A stretch of 22,391 nt of DNA from a virus. The stretch's first letter is position 1, and each line of letters begins with the position of its first letter. The stretch is taken from positions 1 through 22,391 of IMG/VR virus record IMGVR_UViG_3300013233_000572; one strand, given 5' to 3'. Made by a program: the position numbers and the translations under genes. Under the pieces are notes generated by a model, which searched no databases, was not told the origin of the DNA, and saw nothing but the letters and a program-made list of their open reading frames with translations. Shown piece by piece: positions 1-8,012 of the stretch.

Positions 1-155
1 CCGGCGGCGCTGCCCAAGACGGGCGGGAGGGACCCCCCGGAGGCGTTGCCATGGAGGGCCGCGAAGGTCCCGGAAGCGGGGCCGGTAACCGGCGCGGCCA
101 CGGTGCCGGAGGCGGCTCCGGTGAGGGGTGAAAACGCACCGGAGGCAGTGCCTGT
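1..155 (-). repeat. Coding repeat, TGxASG units in the beta-helix protein
   Basis: The translated minus strand shows four consecutive units of about 12 residues: TGTASGAFSPL, TGAASGTVAAPV, TGPASGTFAAL and HGNASGGSLPPVL, then GSAAG at the edge. The Gly-x-Ala-Ser-Gly core is constant while the remainder drifts. The array continues beyond the window, so the copy number is unknown. Such Gly/Ala/Ser/Thr/Pro arrays are common as flexible or fibrous linkers in phage fibres. Confidence 0.7.
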
Positions 156-1082
156 AATGCCGCCACCCACCGCCACAAACTGATCGGCGCCCCGGTCCCA
201 GGGGGCAATCCGGGCCACGCCGTCCAGGTCCAGGGTGAAATCGGCGGACAGATCGGCTCCGGAGTCGATGGAAACCGCGCCGGATTTGAGATGCAAGTCC
301 TCGGTCCCGACGGTGACATCGACGAACTCGGTGGCGGCCACCAGCCCGGTAACGGCGTTGGTCCCCGCCGCCGAGGTGTCGCCGGAGCTGTTGTTCGTGG
401 TGCCGGTGCCCAGGAACATATGGGGGCCACCCGTGCCACCATAATCCGTGCCGTTCCCCACGGAGACGACGTTACGGAGCACTGGGTATGCCGCCGAATC
501 GGACGTCCGGTCGATGCCCGTCCCGCAGTTGAATACGGTTGTGTTATCGATGCACACCCGCACGAATCCGTTGAACTTGATGCCGGTGGTGCATCCGTAC
601 ACGACGGTGTTGCGAATAAATTGGGTGTTGCTCGCCGCATCTGCCGCGACGATACCGGTGGTGCCTCCATGGAGAATGCACCGGTCCACAAGCACATTCC
701 GGGCGCCCGATTTTAGATCGACGAGACGCTGCTGTGTGAACGTGCCGCCGTCCACCTCCAGGCCAGCAACGGAGACGTTATCATCGATGAACCGTAACGT
801 CTCCTCCCAATTGGCGGAGGTATGTAGCACCACTCCGGTCCCGGCCACCCCGGTATGCCCCTGACCTGCGGCGGCGCGGAGGGTGATGGTGTGGGTGGCG
901 TCCGTGATGTGACCGGCGAACGTCACCCCACCGCCCTCCGCAAACGGCGCGTCGTTATAGACCTCGCCGATCCACGACTGGCCCGCCGCCACCAGGTCCG
1001 CCGGGATGGCGGCCACCCAGGCGTTGATGGTGGTGAAATCGCGCCCGCCACCGGAACCGATGGTTTTGACCACATCGACCAC
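1..1082 (-). CDS. Right-handed beta-helix virion protein (partial, runs off left edge)
   Basis: Reading the minus strand from a GTG at 1082 gives at least 360 codons without a stop up to the window edge. The N-terminus (VVDVVKTIGSGGGRDFTTINAW) is the opening typical of pectate-lyase-like right-handed beta-helix proteins found in phage tail fibres and spikes. It is followed by short alternating beta-type segments (for example VLVDRCILHGGTTGIVAADA, then NTQFIRNTVVYGCTTGIKF) that look like helix coils. After about residue 300 the helix gives way to a low-complexity TGxASG repeat region. The gene starts 2 bases after the stop of the upstream gene at 1085. It is probably an appendage or baseplate-level protein made from the late operon. 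The start has no clear Shine-Dalgarno sequence; the GTG at 1073 is an alternative. The fold call is by pattern, and the exact role is inferred. Confidence 0.75.
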   Translation of the reverse strand, partial: MVDVVKTIGSGGGRDFTTINAWVAAIPADLVAAGQSWIGEVYNDAPFAEGGGVTFAGHITDATHTITLRAAAGQGHTGVAGTGVVLHTSANWEETLRFIDDNVSVAGLEVDGGTFTQQRLVDLKSGARNVLVDRCILHGGTTGIVAADAASNTQFIRNTVVYGCTTGIKFNGFVRVCIDNTTVFNCGTGIDRTSDSAAYPVLRNVVSVGNGTDYGGTGGPHMFLGTGTTNNSSGDTSAAGTNAVTGLVAATEFVDVTVGTEDLHLKSGAVSIDSGADLSADFTLDLDGVARIAPWDRGADQFVAVGGGITGTASGAFSPLTGAASGTVAAPVTGPASGTFAALHGNASGGSLPPVLGSAA

Positions 1083-1084
1083 GA

Positions 1085-1462
1085 TTAAAACACCGGGAGC
1101 CCGGAGGCCTTGTGCATGACAGCGGGGGCGGCGAGGGCGCGGGAGATGGTGGCGCTACCGGTGGCGGCGAGGGCGTCTCGGGCCGCTTGCGGAAGCAGAT
1201 CAAGACGCACCGTGAAGGCGCGGGCGCGGAGTACGTTGGTGGGGTCCGCCGGGTCCACGTCCCGATCCAGCAGCCGGGCGGCCTCGGCCATCAGCAGATC
1301 GGGGACCGCCACCCGGTAGAACCCCGGTAGCCCCTCGTCCCGGCCCCAGGCATGGCCATCGGGCTGGGCGGCCACCACATCGCCGCGCTTGTGGCTCCAG
1401 GCGGCGTCGATGGCGGCATCGGGGTGGACCGCATCCACGGCCTTGATGAGCAACTCGGCCAC
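1085..1462 (-). CDS. Conserved late-operon virion protein of unknown role
   Basis: A 125-residue protein starting at GTG 1462, five bases after the stop of the upstream gene. The N-terminal half contains a compact motif, KRGDVVAAQPDGHAWGRDE, followed by a Pro/Phe-rich stretch (LPGFYRVAVPDLL). This arrangement recalls small proteins found in head and neck gene clusters of podovirus-like phages. The C-terminal half is Ala/Leu-rich and probably helical. There is no signal peptide or membrane segment. It lies between other structural genes and just before the beta-helix protein, so a role in the virion or its assembly is inferred from position only. Confidence 0.7.
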   Translation of the reverse strand: MAELLIKAVDAVHPDAAIDAAWSHKRGDVVAAQPDGHAWGRDEGLPGFYRVAVPDLLMAEAARLLDRDVDPADPTNVLRARAFTVRLDLLPQAARDALAATGSATISRALAAPAVMHKASGLPVF

Positions 1463-1466
1463 GCCT

Positions 1467-1886
1467 TTACGCCGGATGGGTCAACGACAGGGCGGTCACG
1501 GTGACCACACCGTTCAAGACGATGGTGGTGGTGGAGAGATTCAACGCCGCCCCCGAGGTCGAAACGTCCCCGTCAATGCGCATCGTATCGCCAGCATCCC
1601 GGAGTCGAAACCAAGAGGCCGTGCCCCCCGCATTGGCGGCGGCATCCTGAATCTGCGCCGCCATGTCCGCCACGCCGCCCGCCGCCGCATTGAAGGCCGA
1701 AGCCGCCATGGGCAGGGACGCCAACAGCACCTGGGCGCCCACAGCGGTATTGGCGTCGGCGGGCTGAACCCCGTCGTAAATCTCCAGCACACCTCCGTCG
1801 AACACCCCGGGAGGGCTGGCGCCGGGGTTGCCAAGGGTTCGGTCCAGGAGCGCATTCTGGAGTGCGGTGTTGATCTTGATGGCCAT
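1467..1886 (-). CDS. Small virion structural protein (LEIYDGVQPA-type)
   Basis: A 139-residue protein opening MAIKINTALQNALLDRTLG and containing GGVLEIYDGVQPADANTAV, then an Ala-rich middle and a C-terminal run of beta-like Thr/Val/Leu (LSTTTIVLNGVVTVTALSL). Proteins with the same opening and the LEIY-x-G-x-QPA signature recur in tail or neck regions of podovirus-like and siphovirus-like phages as uncharacterised structural proteins. I recognise the pattern but not a named family. The start at ATG 1886 is the first codon of the open frame and lies 12 bases after the upstream stop. It is co-transcribed with the capsid genes. Confidence 0.75.
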   Translation of the reverse strand: MAIKINTALQNALLDRTLGNPGASPPGVFDGGVLEIYDGVQPADANTAVGAQVLLASLPMAASAFNAAAGGVADMAAQIQDAAANAGGTASWFRLRDAGDTMRIDGDVSTSGAALNLSTTTIVLNGVVTVTALSLTHPA

Positions 1887-1898
1887 GATTATCTCCGA

Positions 1899-2258
1899 CT
1901 AAAAATTGACGAACGAAACGGTTTCGCGGCCCCCGGAGGCGGCCTTCATGCGGATGAGGTCGCGGCGTCCGGCGAGGGCCTCGGCGCGAATACGGTCGGC
2001 ACGGGCTTCGGGGACCCCGAAGTCCTCCACCAGGGCGGCGGCCAGCAGTGCGATGAGCGAACCGATCGCAGCGTCTGGGATCGAGGAAGTCGGAAAACCG
2101 ATATCCCCCAGGTGGAAGAGATGATCCAGAAGCCGGGCCAGCGCCTGGGATGCTTGCCGGTCGTCGGATGCGGTGGTGGTGCCTCCGGCATCCGTGACCC
2201 CGATTCGGGTCAGAGCCCCGGCCCTGATGTCGGCCTGAATCGCGGTCTGGGTGGCCAC
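1899..2258 (-). CDS. Head-completion or portal-adaptor candidate
   Basis: A 119-residue, mostly helical protein starting at GTG 2258, three bases after the previous stop. It has the alternating Ala/Leu/Arg composition and the helix SLIALLAAALVEDFGVPEAR, which resembles small head-to-tail connector or tail-accessory proteins that dock under P22-type portals. In many phages a gene of this size sits two or three genes after the major capsid protein, as here. No catalytic motif or membrane segment is visible. The connector call rests on order, size and helical character; it could instead be another structural protein. Confidence 0.6.
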   Translation of the reverse strand: MATQTAIQADIRAGALTRIGVTDAGGTTTASDDRQASQALARLLDHLFHLGDIGFPTSSIPDAAIGSLIALLAAALVEDFGVPEARADRIRAEALAGRRDLIRMKAASGGRETVSFVNF

Positions 2259-2261
2259 GGG

Positions 2262-2462
2262 TCAGGCGCCGCGATTGGTCGGCTTCTGCTTCGGCCCGAC
2301 GGGCGGCTCAGTCTCCACGGTCGGCACCGTGAAATACGGCAGCCGCGAGACCTTTTCAGCGAGCAGTGAATCGGTCACATCAACCACTTCCCCAGCGGGG
2401 AACTTCACCCCCCGGAGGGTGATGGACTCGGCACTGTCGGACGGGGTGAACATGATTTTCAT
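2262..2462 (-). CDS. Small head-region protein of unknown function
   Basis: A 66-residue protein beginning MKIMFTPSDSAESITLRGVK. The frame is open to an earlier ATG at 2477, but only the ATG at 2462 has a good ribosome site: a GGAG ends nine bases upstream. The N-terminal two thirds look like a small beta-rich domain (ITLRGVKFPAGEVVDVTDSLLAEKV), while the last 20 residues are Pro-rich and probably disordered. Short proteins with this -FPAGE-V-V- pattern commonly follow the major capsid gene in phages. The function is unknown; a head-decoration or neck role is only inferred from position. Confidence 0.65.
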   Translation of the reverse strand: MKIMFTPSDSAESITLRGVKFPAGEVVDVTDSLLAEKVSRLPYFTVPTVETEPPVGPKQKPTNRGA

Positions 2463-2545
2463 CGGTAAAATCTCCATAAAGCGGGGAGGGCCGGGGCCAA
2501 TGAGTAGACCCCCAGCCCCCCCCAGGTTTGGCGTAACGCGGACGG

Positions 2546-3625
2546 CTACGCGTCAGCCACACCAGCGGTGAACAGGGTCAGCATGCCGTGGTCCACCAGA
2601 TCGGTGGTGTCACCCACTCCCTTGCCGAAGGTGAGCTTCTCCACCCCACGGATCTCCTGGATGGCGACCCCGTGGCGGAACTTGTAGTCGGTGTCCTGGG
2701 TGGCGGTCTTGGTCCGCTGGGCCCACGCCACGCCGACGGCCTGGGCGCCACAGAAGAAGTTGGGCGCCACGTCGATACCGACGGCCCCCACCCCGGCGAG
2801 GACCGGGATTTCGGGGATTTCGCGGATAATCACGCCGTCCCAGATGAGGTCTCCGCCGGTGAACAGGGGGTTCTTTTTGCCCCGTTCGAGGGCGTCGCGG
2901 TTGGCCTGCATCATGGCGGCGTCGTTCTGGAGATCGCGGAACGCCCGGGAGTTGGCGAACAGCACGAACCACTCCTCATCGCCCTTGGTGATGACCGGGC
3001 GGATGGCGGGGCTGGCGGCCTTGGCCATGCGCTTGGCGAGGGACACCAGCCCTGGAGTGAGGACGTCATTGACGGCATCCACGTTGAGCAACGAGGTGCT
3101 GTGGACCCCGGTATTGTTGACCTTGGCGGCGCCGAACAGAGCCCGATCGGCGTTGTCAACCAGCCACACGTCACGCTGGGCGGCACTGGCGGTGGCGTAG
3201 GCCACGCCATTGATTGACTGCATGGCGGCGATGATCGCATCACGCAGGTTCTTCATGATCCAGTTCTTGAGACGGACCTTGCCCGCGTTGCGCAGGTCGA
3301 TGCCCGTCTTCTGTTGCTCGTTGTCGGTGACAAGAACACCGTGCCGCAGGGTGTCCACGGTGAGCATGTGGGATCGGTTGTCGAGGGCTTCTTCGGACCC
3401 CTCCAGCACGGTGTTACCGGTGACGCCCGTACCCGCCAGTTCATGGATCAGTGACACGGTGAGGCGGTCACCGGGCTTCTTGGTGAGGTTCTCAAGGGTG
3501 TGGATGATGGCGTTTTCATTGCCGTCCATGTAGCGCGAAAAGCGGCTTGCGCGGACGTATTCCTGGAAAAAGTTGTCATCCCACTGGTGGACCTTGAGGC
3601 CCGTTGCGACGGTGGTGTCAGTCAT
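2546..3625 (-). CDS. Major capsid protein, N4-gp56-like
   Basis: A 359-residue protein with the layout of the N4-gp56 family major capsid proteins. It has an N-terminal arm (VHQWDDNFFQEYVRASRF), a segment ending in LTKKPGDRLTVSLIHEL, the conserved GNTVLEGSEEALDNRSH stretch, and a C-terminal part ending near EIRGVEKLTFGKG. It forms the HK97-fold icosahedral shell together with the scaffold encoded just upstream. The start at ATG 3625 is preceded by an AAGGAA ribosome site. It follows the scaffold gene by 48 bases. The length suits the family. This is one of the most secure calls in the window, although the family name is assigned from motif recognition without a profile search. Confidence 0.9.
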   Translation of the reverse strand: MTDTTVATGLKVHQWDDNFFQEYVRASRFSRYMDGNENAIIHTLENLTKKPGDRLTVSLIHELAGTGVTGNTVLEGSEEALDNRSHMLTVDTLRHGVLVTDNEQQKTGIDLRNAGKVRLKNWIMKNLRDAIIAAMQSINGVAYATASAAQRDVWLVDNADRALFGAAKVNNTGVHSTSLLNVDAVNDVLTPGLVSLAKRMAKAASPAIRPVITKGDEEWFVLFANSRAFRDLQNDAAMMQANRDALERGKKNPLFTGGDLIWDGVIIREIPEIPVLAGVGAVGIDVAPNFFCGAQAVGVAWAQRTKTATQDTDYKFRHGVAIQEIRGVEKLTFGKGVGDTTDLVDHGMLTLFTAGVADA

Positions 3626-3673
3626 TTGTCATTTCCTTCTTTTGTGGTTGCCGCCGTCGGTTTGTACCGGGAG

Positions 3674-4417
3674 TCACCCGGCGCTGAGAATCTTGTCGAG
3701 AGGGGTGGGCCTCCACGCGGGCGGTGCTGTCCCGGCGCCAGCGGACGGCACGTCTGAGAGGGTCGGGGCCCCCTCATGGGCCGAATGCGCCCCCTTGGTC
3801 GCGGCCTCGAACCCGGCCTTGTAGGCCGCGTCGGTCGCCTCCTTCAGACTGCCGTTGTGGGGCGCGAGTTCGGTCTGTGCGGCGAGTCGTGCGCCGTGTT
3901 GATAGATCGCCTCGCCGAGGTCTCCGGAGTTAATGATCGCCTGTTCCAGACCGGGATCGGATTCGACAGCCTTCATGACCAGGTTGAACTTCTCGCCGTA
4001 ATCCTCATGAGACATGCGTGCATTCAGCACGCTCACCCTCGCCTCAAGCGCCGCGTTCTGATTTCGCACGAACCCCGCCGGATCGGTCAGCATCTGCTCG
4101 GCAAGATCCTGGGGTTCCTGTTGATCCGGCTGCGGCACCTGGGCGTACTGCAACTGATCGATCAGCGCGGCGTTCTGTCCCTCCAGGGCGGCCAGACGAT
4201 CCATGATCTGCTGGTTGGGATCGGGGGCGGCCTCCGGGGCCGGGTCGGTTACGGGCTCGCCGGGGACTTCCGCAGGATCGCTCTGCGCTTCCTGCGCGGC
4301 CTCCGGGTCGGTCTCCACGGTGGGCTCTGAACCGGTGGGCTCACCCCCACCCTGGCTCAGGATGTCATCCAGCGGCGTCGGCTCGTGGGTCTCGGTCTGC
4401 TCGGTGGTCTCGTCCAT
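3674..4417 (-). CDS. Capsid assembly scaffolding protein
   Basis: A 247-residue, strongly acidic, low-complexity protein located directly between portal and major capsid genes, the standard place for a scaffold. The first 70 residues are Glu/Pro/Asp-rich. They are followed by a coiled-coil-like region (NQQIMDRLAALEGQNAALIDQLQ) and a helical C-terminal half. A motif PTPLDDILSQG near residue 13 recurs as PTPLDKILSAG at the extreme C-terminus. The start at ATG 4417 has a GGAGACGG ribosome site. It would direct capsid-protein assembly and be lost from the mature head. No protease gene is fused or adjacent, so removal by exit rather than cleavage is possible; that is inference. Confidence 0.85.
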   Translation of the reverse strand: MDETTEQTETHEPTPLDDILSQGGGEPTGSEPTVETDPEAAQEAQSDPAEVPGEPVTDPAPEAAPDPNQQIMDRLAALEGQNAALIDQLQYAQVPQPDQQEPQDLAEQMLTDPAGFVRNQNAALEARVSVLNARMSHEDYGEKFNLVMKAVESDPGLEQAIINSGDLGEAIYQHGARLAAQTELAPHNGSLKEATDAAYKAGFEAATKGAHSAHEGAPTLSDVPSAGAGTAPPAWRPTPLDKILSAG

Positions 4418-4426
4418 TTCCGTCTC

Positions 4427-6358
4427 CTAGAATTGTGGTCGATTCGATTCGATGGCGGTCTCGACCTGGATTTTCTGCGCCTCAGCCGCAGCCTTCTGTG
4501 CCGCCGCCATGTCACGCTCCGCCTTGGCCACAAGCGCCTTGATTTCAGCCTGGGCGCCCTGGTCCTTGATTTCCTGATCCTGCTTCTGCCGCTGTTGCCG
4601 GGCCTGTTTGGCCTCCGGCGTCTGCCCCAGCGCATCGCGTATCTGCTTGCTGGCGTCGGACCCAAGGCCGGACGCCGCCACGATCAGCTCCGGTGGGATC
4701 GGCACCCCGGCCCGGGCCAGCTCGGACAGCTTGTCCAGACGCTCACCCTGGAGCGTCACGGTGTCAGGCACGTCGGAGACGATGATGTCCACGTCCAGTT
4801 GTGCCAGATGGTTGTCGGTGGAAACGGTCTGTGACAGCGCCGGATGCCCGGCCAGTTCCGGGGGCACTTCGCCGAATTTCTTTGTCAGCGCTTCCTCAAG
4901 CGTCACCGGGTTGTTCACCTGGATGAATTCAGCGCTCTGTGGATCGTCCGTCACGCGCAACCACCGGGGCCCGGTCCAGACCTGTTTGATGCGGCTCCAC
5001 ATCTTGCGGTAGACGCGATGCTGCCAGGATCGGAGGGCGTCGAATATTGGTCCGGTCTCGGTCTGTCCCCCCTGCTGGCGGGCCTGGATGGCTCTCCCGC
5101 TGGCCCCCGCGTTGGCCTTGCCGGCGAGGGCCGCGTTGGCCCCCACGGCATCGATCTCGCTTTTGGCCTCGGTGAGCAGCTCAAACTGGGCCCGGGCCAT
5201 GTCGCCGGTGGGGAGCATCTCGAAGGCCATGCCGGGGGTGGTCTCGATGAAGCCGTCGGGCCGCGCCAGTTCGCGCCGTGCCCGGTCCACATCTGCCACC
5301 GCCCCCTGCTCGGCCCGCACCTGGCGCACCGAGAGCAGATGCAGTGCCTTGGAGCGGCGTTTGTTGATCTCGTCCTGGATGTCCACCAGCTGCCGCACCG
5401 CCCCGTAGCGCTCACCGTGACGGGTGACGAATGCCACCCCGATCACGTAGGGATCCTGTGGTTTTCCGTCGTCGTCTCGATACGGCGACTCCCGGGGCCC
5501 GTCCAGGATTCCGCCCTTGACGTAGACGGCCTGGAGCATCCGCCCGCCGTCCCGCCACCAGCACTCGATCACCCGTACCCGGCGGCGCTTGGAATCTGAA
5601 AACGGGTCAGGCTTGTCGTCGAACGTGTGGCCGCTACCGCCGCTACCGTTCATCGTGGCCTCGATCACGTCATGTTTCCCTGGCCACCTGCGCTTTGCCT
5701 CGGACAGGTCCATCCAGATCACTTGGCCCCGGTACTTGGCATCGTCCAGGTCGCGGCGCCGGGCGTAGGGATCCACGAACAGGCGGTCCCACGGGATGAG
5801 GTTGATCTTGACCCGGGCATCTTCGCCCTTGCCCTCGGTGACCACCTCGACGGCGCCGGTGCCCTCGATGAGCATGTGCTCGAAGACCTGGGAGCGCACG
5901 TCGTCGAACCGATTGGCGTCCCCCACGAATCGCACCGCCTGGGTGGCCGCCTCGGCGGCCTGTTGGTCGTCGGGATTGCGGTGGAGCAACTTCGGATCGG
6001 TGCGTTTCACCCGCTCCAGTCCCAGCAGAAAATCCACTTTCGGCTTGATGCGGTTGATCACGATGGGGGCCTGACCGCGGGCCTTGAGGGCGGCCTTCTC
6101 GGCCTCGCTCCACTGGTCGCCGTCGTAATAGTCGCGGTCGCGCTCAGCGTGGCGTCGGGCCTCCTCGGTGGCCTCGTCCACCGCAGAAAAAAACCGGATC
6201 AGCATGGCCAGGATGTCCTGGCCCGCCACGGCCTCGGGTTGGATCACGTCACGCGCCACGATCTGCCTCCCCCGCCAGTCGTGGCGAATTGTGCCGCCCA
6301 TCGGTCCCGGGGCGCCCTGTCGCTCGGCAGTCTCGTCACCACCGGTCTGCTCATGCAC
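4427..6358 (-). CDS. Portal protein, P22-like
   Basis: A protein of up to 643 residues with the hallmark segment of P22-type portals: YYDGDQWSEAEKAALKARG followed by QAPIVINRIKPKVDFLLGLE, then the RTDPKLLHRNPDD stretch. The C-terminal 100 residues are a long Gln/Ala/Lys-rich helix or coiled coil (QARQQRQKQDQEIKDQGAQ), as expected for a barrel-like portal extension. The portal forms the dodecameric DNA entry channel at one capsid vertex and docks the terminase. The frame opens at ATG 6358, which overlaps the terminase gene by 115 bases. The ATG at 6301 (MGGTIRHDW) is a plausible alternative start that shortens the overlap to 58 bases. Neither start has a strong ribosome site. Confidence 0.9.
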   Translation of the reverse strand: MHEQTGGDETAERQGAPGPMGGTIRHDWRGRQIVARDVIQPEAVAGQDILAMLIRFFSAVDEATEEARRHAERDRDYYDGDQWSEAEKAALKARGQAPIVINRIKPKVDFLLGLERVKRTDPKLLHRNPDDQQAAEAATQAVRFVGDANRFDDVRSQVFEHMLIEGTGAVEVVTEGKGEDARVKINLIPWDRLFVDPYARRRDLDDAKYRGQVIWMDLSEAKRRWPGKHDVIEATMNGSGGSGHTFDDKPDPFSDSKRRRVRVIECWWRDGGRMLQAVYVKGGILDGPRESPYRDDDGKPQDPYVIGVAFVTRHGERYGAVRQLVDIQDEINKRRSKALHLLSVRQVRAEQGAVADVDRARRELARPDGFIETTPGMAFEMLPTGDMARAQFELLTEAKSEIDAVGANAALAGKANAGASGRAIQARQQGGQTETGPIFDALRSWQHRVYRKMWSRIKQVWTGPRWLRVTDDPQSAEFIQVNNPVTLEEALTKKFGEVPPELAGHPALSQTVSTDNHLAQLDVDIIVSDVPDTVTLQGERLDKLSELARAGVPIPPELIVAASGLGSDASKQIRDALGQTPEAKQARQQRQKQDQEIKDQGAQAEIKALVAKAERDMAAAQKAAAEAQKIQVETAIESNRPQF

Positions 6359-7692
6359 GCGTACCGGGTCTCGTCATAGGCGTGGTCCTCTTGGCGGGTG
6401 TCCACGTCCTCGGGTCGGCTTGGGTCCATGACCAGCTCCGGCAGGGTGCGGATCAGGCCGGAGGCGCAGGTGTCAAACACGTACAGCATCGGGATCCCGT
6501 CGGTGCCGGTGAGACGGCGGCGCACCTCCTGATATCCGGCGGCGCGGTGGCTGTCTGAGGGGCGGCAGGCGATCCCGGCCAGGGCCATGTGTTCACCCAC
6601 CGACGGCCCATCCTGGCGCTGGAACACGGCGCGATCGGCCACCGTGTAGCGGATCACCTCGCCGGGTGCATCACGCTCCAGGATCCCCTTGGCAAACTCG
6701 GTACTGGTGAGCCGTAGGCCCTCATCCGGGGACCCGTTCCAGCCGTACCACTCGCGGTAGCGCACCAGGGCGCCAGCGGGGATCCGGCCCATGTCACCGT
6801 CGGCCACCGCCCACCACCCCACCGAAAACGGCTTCGATGAGCCCCAGTCCAGGGACCGGAACCGGGTCCAGTGAGGGGGAATGGCAAACGGCGCGATGAC
6901 GTGACGGTCGCGGCGCCACATTTCGAACGCCTGGCCCGCGACGATGTCCCAGTCGCCGTCTCGGAGTGCCTTGACCAGCGCAGGGTTCCCAAGTCCGGTG
7001 AGGCGGTCCAGATATGCCGGGTCGGTCTTGGCGAGGGTCGGATTATCGGCAAGCCGGGCGGGGAGATACTGTCGGGTCATACCTCCCTCGGCGGCGGGGG
7101 CGCGCCATATCTCACGGGGGGGCTTGGGGGATACCCACGCGGCCTTGACCCACGCATGACCGATGGACCCGGGGTTGGTGGCGCAGCAGATGCACGGCAG
7201 GCGGTCGGCGTATTTGGTGGGTACGGGCAAACCCCCAAGGCGCACCCGGGAGCGCAGGAACCGGTATTGATCTGCGGAGAAGTGGGTGAGCTCATCTATG
7301 AGCAGCACATGTATATCGGCGCCCTGATATCGTCCCACGTCGGTCTCGCGCTGGAGATGGGCGAGTTTCAAAATCGATCCGTTGATGAAGCGGAACTCCC
7401 CGGACTGGGAATTTAACCGAACCATCCCGGCGGCCTGAATGTCTGCCAGCATCGCCGGGAGACCGGCAGGGCCAACCAGGTGGTTGGCACGTAAGTCGGG
7501 ATGGGTGCGGCGGAACAGGTATACCTGGATTCCGGGCACGGCCAGACACCAGCGGATCGCAACGACGCGCAGAAAATGCGACTTTCCCCCTCCGGCGGCC
7601 CCGCCGTAGAGCAACTCGGTCGCGGGGCTCCTGAGCGCCTCCATCTGCGCAGGGTGTAGCAGATACCGCACATCCTGGACCGGTGCGATCAC
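6244..7692 (-). CDS. terL: Terminase large subunit
   Basis: A 482-residue DNA-packaging motor. The ATPase half has a Walker A-like loop, GGAAGGGKSH (residues 30-39), and a Walker B, IHVLLIDE (127-134) with the catalytic Glu at 134. The nuclease half shows the RNase H-like acidic residues: Asp282 in FRSLDWGSS, Asp353 in YTVADRAV, and Asp436/Asp440 in the EDHAYDETRYA motif. It would translocate DNA through the portal and cut concatemers. It starts at GTG 7692, overlapping the stop of the small gene upstream as GTGA, which suggests translational coupling. The length is normal for the family and all key residues are present. Confidence 0.95.
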   Translation of the reverse strand: MIAPVQDVRYLLHPAQMEALRSPATELLYGGAAGGGKSHFLRVVAIRWCLAVPGIQVYLFRRTHPDLRANHLVGPAGLPAMLADIQAAGMVRLNSQSGEFRFINGSILKLAHLQRETDVGRYQGADIHVLLIDELTHFSADQYRFLRSRVRLGGLPVPTKYADRLPCICCATNPGSIGHAWVKAAWVSPKPPREIWRAPAAEGGMTRQYLPARLADNPTLAKTDPAYLDRLTGLGNPALVKALRDGDWDIVAGQAFEMWRRDRHVIAPFAIPPHWTRFRSLDWGSSKPFSVGWWAVADGDMGRIPAGALVRYREWYGWNGSPDEGLRLTSTEFAKGILERDAPGEVIRYTVADRAVFQRQDGPSVGEHMALAGIACRPSDSHRAAGYQEVRRRLTGTDGIPMLYVFDTCASGLIRTLPELVMDPSRPEDVDTRQEDHAYDETRYACMSRPVVTRLPSDRAPRDRWAAQFATTGGGGRSWRVT

Positions 7693-7940
7693 GTAACGGC
7701 CTCCTCGATCACGACCCGGATCGACACGCTGCCGTCGGTCGTCACAGACTGCGCCGGAGCGCCGTGTATGCGGTCAATCAGGTACTGGCAGGCGCGGAGC
7801 CGGTCACGCGTGGACGTGGCGTGTAGGGCGATTGATACGAGCTCCTCGACCACAAGCGGCGCCCACTCTGCAGCCGTCGCGCCCACGTCAGGGATCACCT
7901 CAGGGGTCAGCGCATCGGTGGTCTGGAGATCCGCATCCAT
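7689..7940 (-). CDS. Small terminase subunit candidate (first late gene)
   Basis: An 83-residue protein immediately upstream of the large terminase with a GTGA overlap. The middle section (STRDRLRACQYLIDRIHGAPAQ) resembles the helical segment seen in many small terminase or terminase-associated proteins (typically ...A-x-x-LIDRAYGKPPQS). The small subunit recognises the packaging site and regulates the motor. It is short for a full small subunit and has no obvious helix-turn-helix, so it may be a minimal version. The ATG at 7940 has only a run of C in front and no ribosome site; it lies where the predicted promoter would start transcription, so a leaderless message is possible. Confidence 0.65.
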   Translation of the reverse strand: MDADLQTTDALTPEVIPDVGATAAEWAPLVVEELVSIALHATSTRDRLRACQYLIDRIHGAPAQSVTTDGSVSIRVVIEEAVT

Positions 7941-7946
7941 GGGGGG

Positions 7947-7975
7947 AATGTTTCACATCTGAAACATCGTGTCAA
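7947..7975 (-). promoter_or_regulatory. Late-operon promoter, extended -10 type
   Basis: Minus strand: a perfect -35 TTGACA (7975-7970), a 17-base spacer, and AACATT (7952-7947) preceded by TGA, giving an extended -10. The -10 is weak by itself (3 of 6). The expected transcription start falls at or next to the ATG at 7940. The operator at 7949-7966 covers the spacer and the -10. Confidence 0.55.
7949..7966. promoter_or_regulatory. Operator copy 1, TGTTTCA-N4-TGAAACA
   Basis: A perfect 7-base inverted repeat with a 4-base centre (TGTTTCACATCTGAAACA). It overlaps the late promoter's -10 and spacer. A second copy with identical arms lies 64 bases further on. This is the usual form of a dimeric helix-turn-helix repressor site. 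Confidence 0.7.
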
Positions 7976-7982
7976 GAAAAGT

Positions 7983-7997
7983 GGGGCATTTTGCCCC
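7983..7997. other. GGGGCA/TGCCCC hairpin between the two operators
   Basis: A perfect 6-base stem with a 3-base loop (GGGGCA-TTT-TGCCCC) located between the two operator copies. It is not followed by a T run in either direction, so it is a poor terminator. It could be a third binding site or part of a packaging signal. Confidence 0.4.
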
Positions 7998-8012
7998 GTT
8001 TCACCCGTTGAG

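Noticed and set aside
1389-2369. Long plus-strand frame opposite the late genes
   Set aside because: Gly/Arg/His-rich product without domain character; it mirrors well-supported minus-strand virion genes. A consequence of high GC.
2588-3217. Plus-strand frame opposite the capsid gene
   Set aside because: Antisense shadow of the N4-gp56-like capsid protein; Gly/Val/His-rich with no motif.
4844-6379. Two long plus-strand frames opposite the portal gene (4844-5599 and 5627-6379)
   Set aside because: Shadows of the portal reading frame; compositionally biased, no ribosome sites.
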